From Saccoglossus kowalevskii (lineage: Eukaryota; Hemichordata; Enteropneusta; Harrimaniidae), in assembly GCF_000003605.2 (NCBI RefSeq), contig NW_003131853.1:879748-900364 (forward strand): a DNA stretch of 20,617 bases. The letters run 5' to 3'. Shown here piece after piece: positions 8,674 through 19,004 of the stretch. Each line of letters opens with the position of its first letter. The stretch's first letter is position 1. The position numbers and the translations under genes are program-made. The notes below the pieces were generated by a model. That model was not told the origin of the DNA and ran no database searches. It saw only the letters and a list, made by a program, of their open reading frames with translations.

Positions 8674-9605
8674 CGTGCGTGGAGAGTGGGGCATGAGATA
8701 GAAGCTTACAACCCAACGTAGCTGGCGCTCGCTACCACGTTTGGTTTCGTTTCAATAAACTGGTTGCTATTAATTTAGTTTTACATACTAACAAGCATCG
8801 AAATAAAGACCAATAATATTAGATTGTTGGAATAAAGACATTTATTTTTGTTTACTAAATATGGGCGAAATGCAAAATATATTATGTATAAATTATTAAA
8901 ACACAATTCCTAAAAGAAAAAATGTTTGCAAGAAAATTTACATGCTATGGTCAACTATATATTAAAGCGAAATGCAAAATATATTATGTATAAATTATTA
9001 AAACACAATTCCTAAAAGAAAAAATGTTTGCAAGAAAATTTACATGCTATGGTCAACTATATATTAAAGTTTCAAGTTTTAAAGATACAATATGAACGAA
9101 AACAAACATATTTTAAAATGGTTGTCCGATACTTCGTAATGTAAACAAATCGGACTATGACCTATCATAAACTAATTATGTTGCGTTTGCAGGACACTCA
9201 GTAGTACTGGTTAGATAACAAATCGAAACAACTAATACGCACGTGCAGTAGGTGTACATGATAAAAATAACGAGTGGGCATGCACGTGCGTACTAGTATT
9301 AGAGTATTTTATTGTTTAATCGAACGAATACTTTTCATGTCATGTTAATTATAGTACATGTATTTATCAATATACGGTATCAACAACAAACTTAAAAAAA
9401 TGTTCGCGTCTATATAATAACTTTTTAAACTAATTAATCTACTTTTATATATATTTTTTTTCAGTGACATTTTCTCACTTTCCCATGTTATGTCTACTAT
9501 TCAACAAGTTGATGTTATAGATGTATTCATAGTTTGTCTCAGTTTTATTTTTAGCCAAGTTTATGCATAACACTAAATGATTGTTTAGTGTCCACATATA
9601 TAGTA
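8674..9605. promoter_or_regulatory. Region upstream of MTG2, presumed promoter and 5' UTR
   Basis: This lies directly 5' of the MTG2 start. No TATA element could be placed with confidence. The first 60 bases are CG-richer than the surroundings, which would fit a housekeeping promoter. From about 8760 the sequence is AT-rich and includes the 102-bp duplication. Promoter status is inferred from position only. Confidence 0.35.
8865..9068. repeat. Perfect 102-bp tandem duplication
   Basis: 8865-8966 and 8967-9068 are identical base for base (start GCGAAATGCAAAATATATTA, end TATATATTAAA). The absence of any difference in AT-rich non-coding DNA means a very recent duplication or an assembly artefact. 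Confidence 0.97.
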
Positions 9606-10009
9606 TCAGAGGTACATTACTTGGGGTTTGTAACTACGGTGACATGATACCAAGATCCCGTCACAATCTCGCTCTCGTATAAACGTTCCAACTCAGAAAA
9701 AATGCGAATGCGCATGCCCGAGGTAACTAGGATACTGGGATGTCCAGGTGGATCAAAATAGCTGCCCACGATATGACGGATTACGAGAACTATATTTTCT
9801 GTACATTTTCGATGTATTACATTTTTCACTATGATAGGGACAAGAAAAGTTTATTTTTTTCATTACAAACCTTGAACATTGATATGCGTCATGTCAGAAG
9901 GTCGTAGTCTCAGTCTCGCTATCTACGAGAAGAGACTTGAATGGGATCTTGACATGATATCACCATACAGTACTATGCGAGTTGCAAACCCCAAGTAATG
10001 TACCTCTGA
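9606..10009. mobile_element. 404-bp non-autonomous DNA transposon (MITE)
   Basis: The ends are perfect inverted repeats of about 25 bp, starting TCAGAGGTACATTACTTGGG. A second block of partial inverse match (ending CAAGATCCC on the left, GGGATCTTG on the right) lies further in, with about 13 extra bases on the right arm. Both sides are flanked by TAGTA (9601-9605 and 10010-10014), a likely 5-bp target-site duplication. A 2-bp TA duplication, as in Tc1/mariner, is contained within it and cannot be excluded. A minus-strand open frame of 70 codons (9617-9829) runs from the core into the left repeat; it matches no transposase I know. Confidence 0.8.
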
Positions 10010-10014
10010 TAGTA

Positions 10015-11993
10015 TACAAGAATTTTAAATTTAATAATTTTATAGGCATTTTACAATCATAAATGATTAATTTGGATGTTTATACCTTAGAAAACTGTCC
10101 ACTGACTCGGTTCTAATGTAATAATATACACAAAATATTAACTTTACATACTAGTAGTTCTGCTTTGCGTGTTTTTTTTTTTTCTTCAAAAAGTGTCTTA
10201 TATTATCAAATCACTTACCGACACGCTCTCTATCACAAAACACCAATTCCGTTTATTGCTGTTTAATAGGTGCAAACTGTCTCAGGTGTATGATAAACAC
10301 ATACTAGTTTACTATTTGTCATAACGAAACATAATAATAGTATAGCTATTACAGGTGGTCAGAGTTAAATAAGATGGACCGGAAACAGATTGTAGGTCAA
10401 GTTGTATATACGAGATTACCTGTACCTGATTTGCTAGCACTGTATGGCTAAAATATTTTGCTAAAATTACCATCTATGACATTCATCTGTCTTTAGGTCT
10501 GCTTCCCGTGGCCTTGGCTGCTTCCCGGGCCGGCAATAAAACTTACTACATGTACTAGTATTTAGTTTGTTACGTTGTAGATATTCTCTGCGACCAAAGT
10601 ATTGTTTGGTGTCACAGTAAATACATGGTTAAAATACAAATAACTCAATCAATACTATTTATTATTATTTTTTTTAATTGTTATATTAAAATTAGAAATA
10701 ATATTTTGTTTTGATATGCAATATGGACGAGAGCTTGTATTTTTGAATTTTATTTTTTAATATTGTTTTTTGATACTGTATATTGATTGATTAAATATTT
10801 TGGGCAAAGACTAACATATTGCTACCAATTAACTGATTCAACAATCAATTCAAGACCGTGTGAGATAACGGAGGCGAGATAACAGTGACTTGAGGAAGTA
10901 AACGAGGTTTATTATACTAACACAAAACAGTATCGTTAGAAACAGGAAAGTATCTTTATTCTACCGATCGAAACACATCATCTGATAGTGGCATTAGCAA
11001 GATTTGGTTGCTCAAATCACCCGTTAGCTATCGAGATTGGGAGGCATATGCCTCTAGACACTGTCAATAGAATAATGTTTGTTTCGTGAGTAATGGCAAA
11101 CTGTATGTAAGAAGATTTGGAGTTTAGTATCAGAAGATGAATTCCAATTTTGGTATATTGATAAACACATACGACTATCATTTATAATGAAATGGAAACA
11201 CTGTTCTTGTAGCACACATCTGAATATTCTCTCAACGAAACAATCACATTCTCCAATACGCTTTCGTACTTACAACATAATGCACATACGCATTAGTGGT
11301 TTTGATTTCTAATGAGTGTTGTTACTTGTTCTACAAACGCAACATTTTCATTGACTGGTGATTCATACTCTGATTTAGATGGTTGAACAACAATTTAAAA
11401 ATATATTTGTTTTCGTGCATATTACATCTTCAATTCAAGTATGAATATACACAACTTCTGTCAAGAAATAGTTTCACGTCGGACAAAACAATTATCTTTA
11501 GCGCGAGAATTAACACAATTTCGGCATAACAACTCATGTTTCATGTTTTGTTGTTATTACATAGCAATAATTAATGCAATTTTCCAAGAGAGTGAAATGA
11601 CAAACATAACATATACAAAATAGATTATTTGTTCACGAAAATTATGTGAATGAACATAATCCTACGGAAAACAGTCCCCGAAGTGAGCGAAACGAATACA
11701 TGTATAGTGTACTCATGTACACAATGTATTTTTGTAGCACTTGGGGTAATGTTCAGTAATGTTGCGCATCTGGAGCCCAGATCAGCACTACTTCTGACTG
11801 TCAAATGGTAGTATGTGCTCTTTCAGATTCCCCGATGTGTCATTGTGTGTTTATAACAAAAATAAAACTGCTGTGTTAATATGTAATGATTTGATGCATG
11901 ACGTTGTATGTGTGCTTGTTTGCGCATGTCACAGAAACTCGGTCAGGTGATTTTATAGACATTTTACATTGCATGACCGACAGACATAGCGAA
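10015..11993. other. Intergenic DNA and presumed PEDS1 promoter/5' UTR
   Basis: AT-rich, with no recognised gene, RNA or complete mobile element. The plus-strand open frame 11441-11623 shows no protein features. The last few hundred bases before 11994 should include the PEDS1 transcription start. The frame of exon 1 is open upstream to an ATG at 11898 without a stop. Confidence 0.4.
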
Positions 11994-12141
11994 ATGGCGA
12001 AGCCGGTTGCAAAAAAAGTGACTGACTGCATGTCGGAGGACGATCCAAACGCAAATGTAGACGGCTGTGGCGCGACAAACAAGGCCAGATGGGGACCTAA
12101 TCATGCTGGGGCGAAGGAACTGAAAAATCTTTATTCTACCG
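11994..12141 (+). CDS. PEDS1: PEDS1 coding exon 1
   Basis: Forty-nine codons plus one base. A variable acidic start ([19 protein letters not shown]) precedes the conserved [19 protein letters not shown]. The donor is CCG|GTAGGT, phase 1. The start is uncertain by up to 32 codons; the donor is secure. Confidence 0.85.
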
Positions 12142-15100
12142 GTAGGTTTGACAATGTTGTTTGTTAATCCCCTTCACGAATGACACTAGGAGTGGCTTCG
12201 TAGCTATGGATCGCACGTTTACGGGTACTTTGTCCTATTGCCCGCAGTATAAGTCTACAAGGCATACGTCACGTCGGCAACACTTTTAAATGATTCTTAG
12301 TTAGTTATAGTTCATGAGTGTCGTACTCGTTGTTAATCACAGGAATTTGATCGCCATCTTGCTTCTTAGGTCGTTTTTAGCTCCATGTTTTTAAGCGTCG
12401 GTAGTGAACGCCATCACCCAACGGTGGTAAAAGAAACGACGAACCAAGCAAGTTGACGACCGAGCCGCTGGGTACCTTGTTATAATCAATGTTTACAATA
12501 ACATCAACATTTTATTTCTAGTCTGTTAATTATATATCGCGTTGTATCGTGTTGCATATTGTACTGTCAAAATGCAAATTAGGTATTGAACTTGATGACT
12601 TTATTCATAATAATCAGTGTTTGAAATTTCTCCAAATTGTCGACCAGGGCAGGTAACTTTCAATTTTCACCAGCCCTGCATTACAGATTATTTTCATTCG
12701 TTCCTATTCGAAGTAAGCACACCACTCAGTAACTGATGTAGACATGATCACAACGGTCAGAATGATTTCAGTGTCTCTTTGGTCATCACTTCCATGTGTG
12801 AAGTCTGATATATAATTAAAATGTCCCATTTCAAGTTGTTGCATATTTTATTCAACAATCTTTATATCAGTCTTCATAGCGGAATGCCATTCAACTTCAA
12901 CCGATAATATTATTTAATAAAATTGCATTTTCAAAATTTCAAATGCATGTAAATATTGTTACTAGACCGCTGGGCATGTAAGTTTTAATTTTTTATCAGT
13001 CTGATTGGAAAGCTAACCACATCTTGTGTACAGGCGACAGTAATTTCAAACACTGCATTAATTAGTAATATATTTATTCATTCATTCATTAATTATTACG
13101 ATTTGTGATCAGAAGTGAACCTACAATTTTTCAAAGCTATATTGTCATCCTTCATATATATTGTGTAAAACTTTATTCATATTACGGTAGTTACTTTTAA
13201 TTTCTTAAATGCCAATTTTAATTTCCTGCTCAAATTGGGGTAAATTTGTTCATATTTTCTGTAATTTTCACTTATTGTGACATTACTTATAGATTTTAAA
13301 TTTGAAAATTTCACAACATTTTATGTGGAAAAGAGCTAAAAATAGAAGTATTTTGTGGATGGCACCTAAAGTTGATTATAGCACACAGAGTGTCAAAGTG
13401 TCACGGTCGTCACTACATTTTGTTGTTATAGGTCCCATTCAATGTATACAATGATTGAGGTGTATTTTAATTGATACATTGTTGTGCTAATACTATTAAT
13501 TTTGAAAACTTCATTTCAGAAATCAATTAACAGTTAAAGCACCAGTCATTGTGTTCCATGGGACTCCCATGCAACAGAGACTGCAGTAGTTGACACTTGT
13601 TTTCATTGTTTAACTATTTTTAATGCATTTTTTAAAAAAATGTTTGTAAGCAAGTCTAAGTATAGAGATTGTATAGTAATTCATGTTCAAAATTATATGA
13701 AAAATAATAAATGCAATGTTGCAAATAATGGACACATAATCTTAATTCATACAAATAAATTAATAATGTTAATGTACTGATATTTTTTCCCCCACTGTTA
13801 GGTAAAAGAGTCCAGGAACTAATTTGTGTTGCAATCTATCTTGTTCTTATTGCCTACGACTTATTCCAAATGGTTTATCATTTCCAGTCTAGCAAGATAA
13901 TGACAATATTACCATCTATAGGTAAGCATACCAGTATCTTTATAATATTTTAGTTTGTACATTGTAGTAATGGGTTTGCAATCACTTTATTGGCCGCCTT
14001 ATATGACTATTAGATAAACATCACAAGAGTGAAATTTTGTGAAATAAAAATAAATAAAATGTGTGAAAATGTTTTATAACCAAGTTGAAATGATTAATAG
14101 AGATGACATCTATCATATAATTTGGTTCTTTTGATTTGCATTTAGTCACTATTGTCTAAATATAGACTGCTAAAAATAGTTCAGGTTTCACATGGTTGTA
14201 CATTCAGTGTCAAAGTATCATTGTTTGTGAATTTAAATGTAGAATATCAATTGTTTACAGTAGAGATTTTTAGTGTGAAATATCAAATAGTGCTATGTAC
14301 CATTTTTCTCGCTACGATATAAGAATTTCAGACAGAATAACAAGAATTATTCACATGGTGCGATGATTATAAATCAGAATAATGATGACAGAAGGTTATT
14401 TAAAAATAAATCTCACTAAGAATGGTAATATTTCTGCTGATTTCGAAAACCATCAATTGTTTTAACTGCAAATGCAGGTTCACCAACACACTTGGATGAC
14501 GTTTTTAATTAGCATAAATTAGCATATGATTTGTAAGTATAGTTTTGTAAAATCACGATTTCTGTCATTTTGACTTTTGACTCTTGTATCATCTAGCTCT
14601 ATGAACAGATATCAGGTGATAACCTCATATCATGTATATCAACTGTGATATCTACCTATTCCTATTGTTTGAGCATGTGTACTATCACATGATATTTACA
14701 CTAGGTCATGTGACATGGGTTAAACAATAGCACTGACATGCATAGAAAAACCCTTGGATAGCATCCTATTTCGGCAACATAACTAGTGCTGGCAACTTTG
14801 GCGAAACTTAGTTTGTCATCTTCCATATTGACAAGGAAAATAAATTTCTGACTCGCGATATTTTGCCTGTTTTCAGCAAAAAACAAAAACTGTGGCTTAA
14901 GCCACCAGCAATTTATATAAAAATAGATGTTTTGATTTACTGAAAATATTCAGTTATAAGCAGTATGTGTATATTATGCAGCAAGTATGCTGGTGTACCT
15001 ATATTGTGTTACCTGTATTCAAATTTCCTTTTTAAGTTTTATTAACTTGTGGTATTACAATGACTGTTTTGATTTCAGTTTTTGGTATTATAGTAGCAGA

Positions 15101-16777
15101 CTTTGCATCTGGTCTAGTTCACTGGGGAGCCGACACGTGGGGCTCGGTAGAAATGCCAATATTTGGAGCAGTAAGTAACTTGCATTGTAATTCACTCACC
15201 CTTACCACCACCTTTCAATTAATCAAAGATTGGATGTACATACAATAACAGTTATTATTATGATTATTATTCATATATATGTAACTTGGGTGGACCTCAA
15301 GTCAGAGTGTGTGTGTGTGTGTGGGGGGGGGTCGTCATGTATTGCTATCAAGACAGTTTGAGTCGATTTCAAATGTTGTACTACTATGCATGTTACTGCA
15401 CATGTGTGCAATGCATTATGGGAGAGAACTTCACATTGTATATAATGTGAATCTATTTTCATTTTAAAAATTGAAGAAATAATCCCATTATAGAAACCAG
15501 TGTATAAAATTTAATTTTCACAATTTTCAATGAAATTTTGGACTTCTGTATCTGAAAAATTGTTCAGTTATTCAACTTTTTTTGCATTCCTTGAATTCTA
15601 TCATTTAATCCCATAGTAATGAAAGTACCGGTATTGCAAACATGACATGTAATTTGTAATTCGACTCAAAGCTTTTTAATATGCATAGACATGATTTTAT
15701 GCAAAGTATATGCTACATTTACAAATAGACAACATTTTATGGAAGTTATAGCTGGACATGTGAAGAAGCATAACAATAACATAAAGTTATAAAGTGGACT
15801 TTATGAAGATCTGTGTTTGCTTCCAATAGAACACATGAATACAGCGACTGGTTGGCAAGAACCTGTTTTTTTGTTCTGAAACATAGAATAGTGTTTGATG
15901 CTAATCCATAAGCAAAATTTGTTTTAATAATGTTTTTTAAACCATTACTTTTTATAAGCTGAATTTTGTGCTGTTTTGTCATCTCACCTCAGGGTTTAAT
16001 TTCTGTCATATTTGATAATTATGTACCATATTTGCTCCATGTGTAAATTACAGAAGTATTCCTACTTTCAAAAAAGATAATATATCAAAGACTCGTTATA
16101 CAGCAAATGTGCATGATTCAGGGTTTCTATTTGCTTCTAATTAAGATGGTAGATTTGTGTGTACTCTTTATAGGCATAGGCTATGTATTTGACATACAAG
16201 CTTACAAATGCAATCAAGCTTGTATTAGTTGCACTGTGTTTTTGATTACATTTTCTATAAAATTAATTTAATTTATTTGAACACTTTCTTCCATCAGAGT
16301 TTTATTCGTCCATTCCGGGAACATCACATTGACCCGACGTCTATCACACGACATGATGTCATTGAAGTGAATGGTGACAACTGTATGGCTACACTACCTG
16401 GATTGATATGGTTGGCATACAAGTATATGACTCAGAACCCAGAACAGATTCAGGAAAACTACAACTATGATTGTTTTTTGATGGCTCTAGTATTTTTCGT
16501 CACTTTGACAAATCAGTTCCATAAATGGTCTCACACATATTTTGGTCTTCCTAAGTGGGTAACATTTTTACAGGATTGGAATCTTATTCTTCCACGTCAA
16601 CATCACCGCATTCACCATGTGTCTCCACATGAGAGTTACTACTGTATCACCACAGGTTGGTTGAATTATCCACTTGAAGCAATCTCCTTCTGGAGAGGAT
16701 TTGAATATCTCATTGAAAAAAGCACTGGAGCCAAACCAAGATCAGATGATATGAAGTGGGCTGTCAAACAGGAATAG
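11994..16777 (+). CDS. PEDS1: Plasmanylethanolamine desaturase (PEDS1/TMEM189, Kua family), complete
   Basis: Exons 11994-12141, 13802-13921, 15079-15170 and 16298-16777 join to 279 codons plus stop; vertebrate TMEM189 is about 270. The enzyme introduces the vinyl-ether double bond that turns plasmanyl- into plasmenyl-ethanolamine (plasmalogen) in the ER membrane, using iron held by histidines. The N-terminus has the family [17 protein letters not shown] motif (about 38-48). Hydrophobic segments lie near 55-73 and 84-103. Histidine motifs are HWGADTWG (104-111), REHH (127-130), RHD (138-140), HKWSH (195-199), HHRIHH (222-227) and SPH (229-231), all intact. The C-terminus DDMKWA matches the family. 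ATG 11994 was chosen for G at -3 and G at +4; ATGs at 11973 and 11898 would lengthen the protein. No fused or adjacent UBE2V-type domain, as in the human TMEM189-UBE2V1 locus, is seen. Confidence 0.95.
12142..13801. other. PEDS1 intron 1; no further gene seen
   Basis: Non-coding on both strands as far as I can see. It begins CG-richer than average (to about 12480) and then turns AT-rich, so the first part may belong to the promoter/CpG-rich region of the gene. A short ATTCATTCATTC run lies near 13075. Confidence 0.55.
13802..13921 (+). CDS. PEDS1: PEDS1 coding exon 2 (first membrane segment)
   Basis: [20 protein letters not shown], then [20 protein letters not shown]. The acceptor CTGTTAG|GT follows a pyrimidine-rich TTTTTTCCCCC tract. 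The donor is ATAG|GTAAGC, phase 1. The hydrophobic run [15 protein letters not shown] fits a membrane helix. Confidence 0.93.
13922..15078. other. PEDS1 intron 2; nothing assignable
   Basis: AT-rich intron with no coding signal. The minus-strand frame 14701-14886 has no family features. Confidence 0.6.
15079..15170 (+). CDS. PEDS1: PEDS1 coding exon 3 (first His motif)
   Basis: Thirty codons after a split Val: [20 protein letters not shown], then [11 protein letters not shown]. [19 protein letters not shown] is the Kua/TMEM189 signature. The acceptor is TTTCAG|TT and the donor GCA|GTAAGT, phase 0. Confidence 0.96.
15307..15331 (+). repeat. (TG)n microsatellite followed by a G run
   Basis: About eight GT units lead into nine or so G. 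This is a simple repeat and is likely polymorphic in length. Confidence 0.95.
15368..15433 (+). repeat. Dispersed repeat, copy B
   Basis: This is the counterpart of the block at 4080-4170, with the same order of TTCAAAT.TTG, GCATGTTA.TGCA, CAATGCATTAT and AGAACTTC. Many positions differ, so the copies are old. Confidence 0.5.
16298..16777 (+). CDS. PEDS1: PEDS1 coding exon 4 (His-rich catalytic part) and stop
   Basis: It is open from the acceptor CCATCAG|AGT to TAG at 16775-16777, giving 159 residues. [47 protein letters not shown] and [11 protein letters not shown] are all present and in family order. The open frame extends upstream into the intron to 16229, but only the part after the acceptor is family-like. 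Confidence 0.97.
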   Translation, partial: SFIRPFREHHIDPTSITRHDVIEVNGDNCMATLPGLIWLAYKYMTQNPEQIQENYNYDCFLMALVFFVTLTNQFHKWSHTYFGLPKWVTFLQDWNLILPRQHHRIHHVSPHESYYCITTGWLNYPLEAISFWRGFEYLIEKSTGAKPRSDDMKWAVKQE

Positions 16778-18959
16778 GAGATAATTCTTGCTCTAACCAA
16801 TGCAATGAAAAGCATATGAATCTTTTCACTTATAGCCAGTTGCACTGTCATTTGAGTTCTGGGACTTGTAATTGCAGACCTTCATGAGTTATAAAATTTG
16901 AATGCAATTGTGTATAATGATTCTATATAATGTTACTGTGCATTATCACCTGAACCCTCAACAAAAGCTGGTAACAATTCATAAAGCACTTCCAGGTTTC
17001 TTTTGTAAATCACACTTTTTAATCCATTTGATTTAACGCTTATGTGGTCAAGTCAGTTTAAAAGACAAGATTATGGTTAATATTTCCTCTTCACACACCT
17101 TAATATTTACAAGTGTCCTGTCCCTGAATTTAACAGGTATTTCATTGGTTGATCCCTCCATCGATTTTTGTCCAAATTATTATGATGCCACTTATGTTTA
17201 ATTAGGTATTTAAGATAAATCAAATCATATCCATTTTTAATTCTCAGCCAAATTTTATAATACTATGTGCAATGACAGTTTTGATAAAACAGTTTTACAT
17301 AATGGATAGGTTTTTAGAAAATAATATTAGTTTGCAAACATTTTTATGTGTGATGTATTGTTCGAGATGTCTTCTCCAGTTTGTGCTATATATCATTGTC
17401 AGTAACCATATATCTTTTATTATAGGAATAATTTGAGTAGTGCACATAGTGAATTCAATGAATGTTGTAATCTTTTTTTTGTTTCAATTACAGCAGCCTA
17501 ATTAATAAAATTGTCAAAGAAAGTGTAATTTCACACCCATACCCAATCATGTGTATAGGTATTTTAATAATAAAATTTCTACTTGAGGTGGAGATAAAAT
17601 GCATTTTAAGTGTATTGTGATTTTTCAGTGTGTATTAAAAGTTGCACTTTTATCATTGCTGTAGATTTGTTGGGACTTTTATATGACATGGTTGATTCTC
17701 TGAATATGTGGGAATAGACGTATTTATATATTTCCTTTGACTTGTATTGATTATGGCTTTTATGTCACTTGCATTTCCCCAGCTGAAGAAGAAAAATAGG
17801 GAATAATATTATCTCATGCACAAGCCAAGTTGTTGATTTCTTCAATGAATTTTTCTTTGAAACTTTGTTTTGAAAATATACATGTTCATCTGCTGAATGC
17901 ACTCTCTATGGTCAAAGTGTTGAAGATTAAGGCCGCTTTCAGCCTCATGATTGGCATCATAAAACTGATCTTCATCCATTCATCCATGTAAATAAATACC
18001 TTGGCTTGCGGTACATACATTCATGATGGCATGCATCATCACACTGACAGACGACACGTTCTCAAAGATTAGATGCTGTACAGTGTCAATTCACTCAAAT
18101 GCTTTTCAACATTCAGATGTGCTGTTTATCTCTTGCAAACTGCACTAATTTAACCCATCCCATAATAGTCCCAAGACCCCACTACAGCTTCAGGAATGAT
18201 CGGAGTGTAACTTTGAAGTGGATATGCATATATGATACGGTAACAGAACAACAAGCAAAGCAATGTCATAATGGCCATAAACATACATAATTTTGCTATA
18301 AATTCTTGTCTCTAATTTTTCAAAAAAGTTTTCCATATAGATTTGTTCCATTCAACATCTCCTGAGTTTTTAGTGGTCAATCCCAAAGTTTTACAAATGC
18401 AAAACAGACTGCAGTATCTGCAGACTTTTATTGCCACGAAGTGCAACAGACATCTCATGAGCCTACCACAGCATCTGATATATGTATATCGCCACCATGT
18501 GTTCAAATCAAGAAATGTATCAACATTGTTTTATGCCATACATATCAGTCTGTGAAACAAACTACCATAAAACTCAGTTTGCAGTTGTAAATACAATTGT
18601 AGTTTCTTTAACAATATATATTAATTTGTTCACTGGAACTATTTTCTGTCAAGGTCAAGGCTCTTTGCTGGTACATTTATACTATGGTACATTATATATA
18701 CATGATTCACATTGCAAATATAAAATTACACAATGTATACAAACTCTGTAAACGGTAGCTTTATGAATACAGGGAGTTTGCTGAATTGTATAAATAAAAA
18801 ACTATTGACCCCATTACATTTTTAAAGCATCTAAGGGTCATTGTAGGTCATATAGTGGATGGGGTCAAAGTTGACTGTATGCATGTCACAAACTGGCTAT
18901 AGATGTGGCTGGTATATTATTGACTGCTGTAGCATCAAAACCAGCATCTGCATATAAAC
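16778..18959. other. PEDS1 3' UTR and spacer to NIPSNAP
   Basis: No coding segment was recognised. The first part should be the PEDS1 3' UTR. The plus-strand frames 18099-18290, 18343-18555 and 18482-18751 have no family resemblance. The NIPSNAP promoter should lie at the right end. Confidence 0.5.
17504..17574 (+). promoter_or_regulatory. Candidate PEDS1 polyadenylation signals
   Basis: AATAAA occurs at 17504-17509 and again at 17569-17574, about 730-800 bases after the PEDS1 stop and on its strand. Other AATAAA hexamers occur further on (near 17988 and 18784). Which one is used cannot be told from sequence. Confidence 0.35.
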
Positions 18960-19004
18960 ATGGCAATGTCTACATGTAGATATCTACACAGACCAATGAG
19001 AACG
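18960..19004 (+). CDS. NIPSNAP coding exon 1, 15 codons
   Basis: MAMSTCRYLHRPMRT, ending in ACG|GTGAGT, a strong donor in phase 0. The ATG has A at -3 and G at +4. It was found by looking for a phase 0 donor after a good start codon upstream of exon 2, so it is inferred, but phase, context and basic composition all agree. Confidence 0.65.

Larger units (their letters stand above)
15171..16297. other. PEDS1 intron 3
   Basis: It contains a TG microsatellite followed by a run of G (15307-15331) and the second copy of a dispersed repeat. No coding signal is seen; the minus-strand frames 15271-15462 and 15746-15982 look like chance. Confidence 0.6.

Noticed and set aside
16778-18959. A UBE2V-like (Ubc variant) coding region expected by analogy with the human TMEM189 locus
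   Set aside because: No frame on either strand in this interval shows Ubc-fold motifs; only short unremarkable open frames are present.
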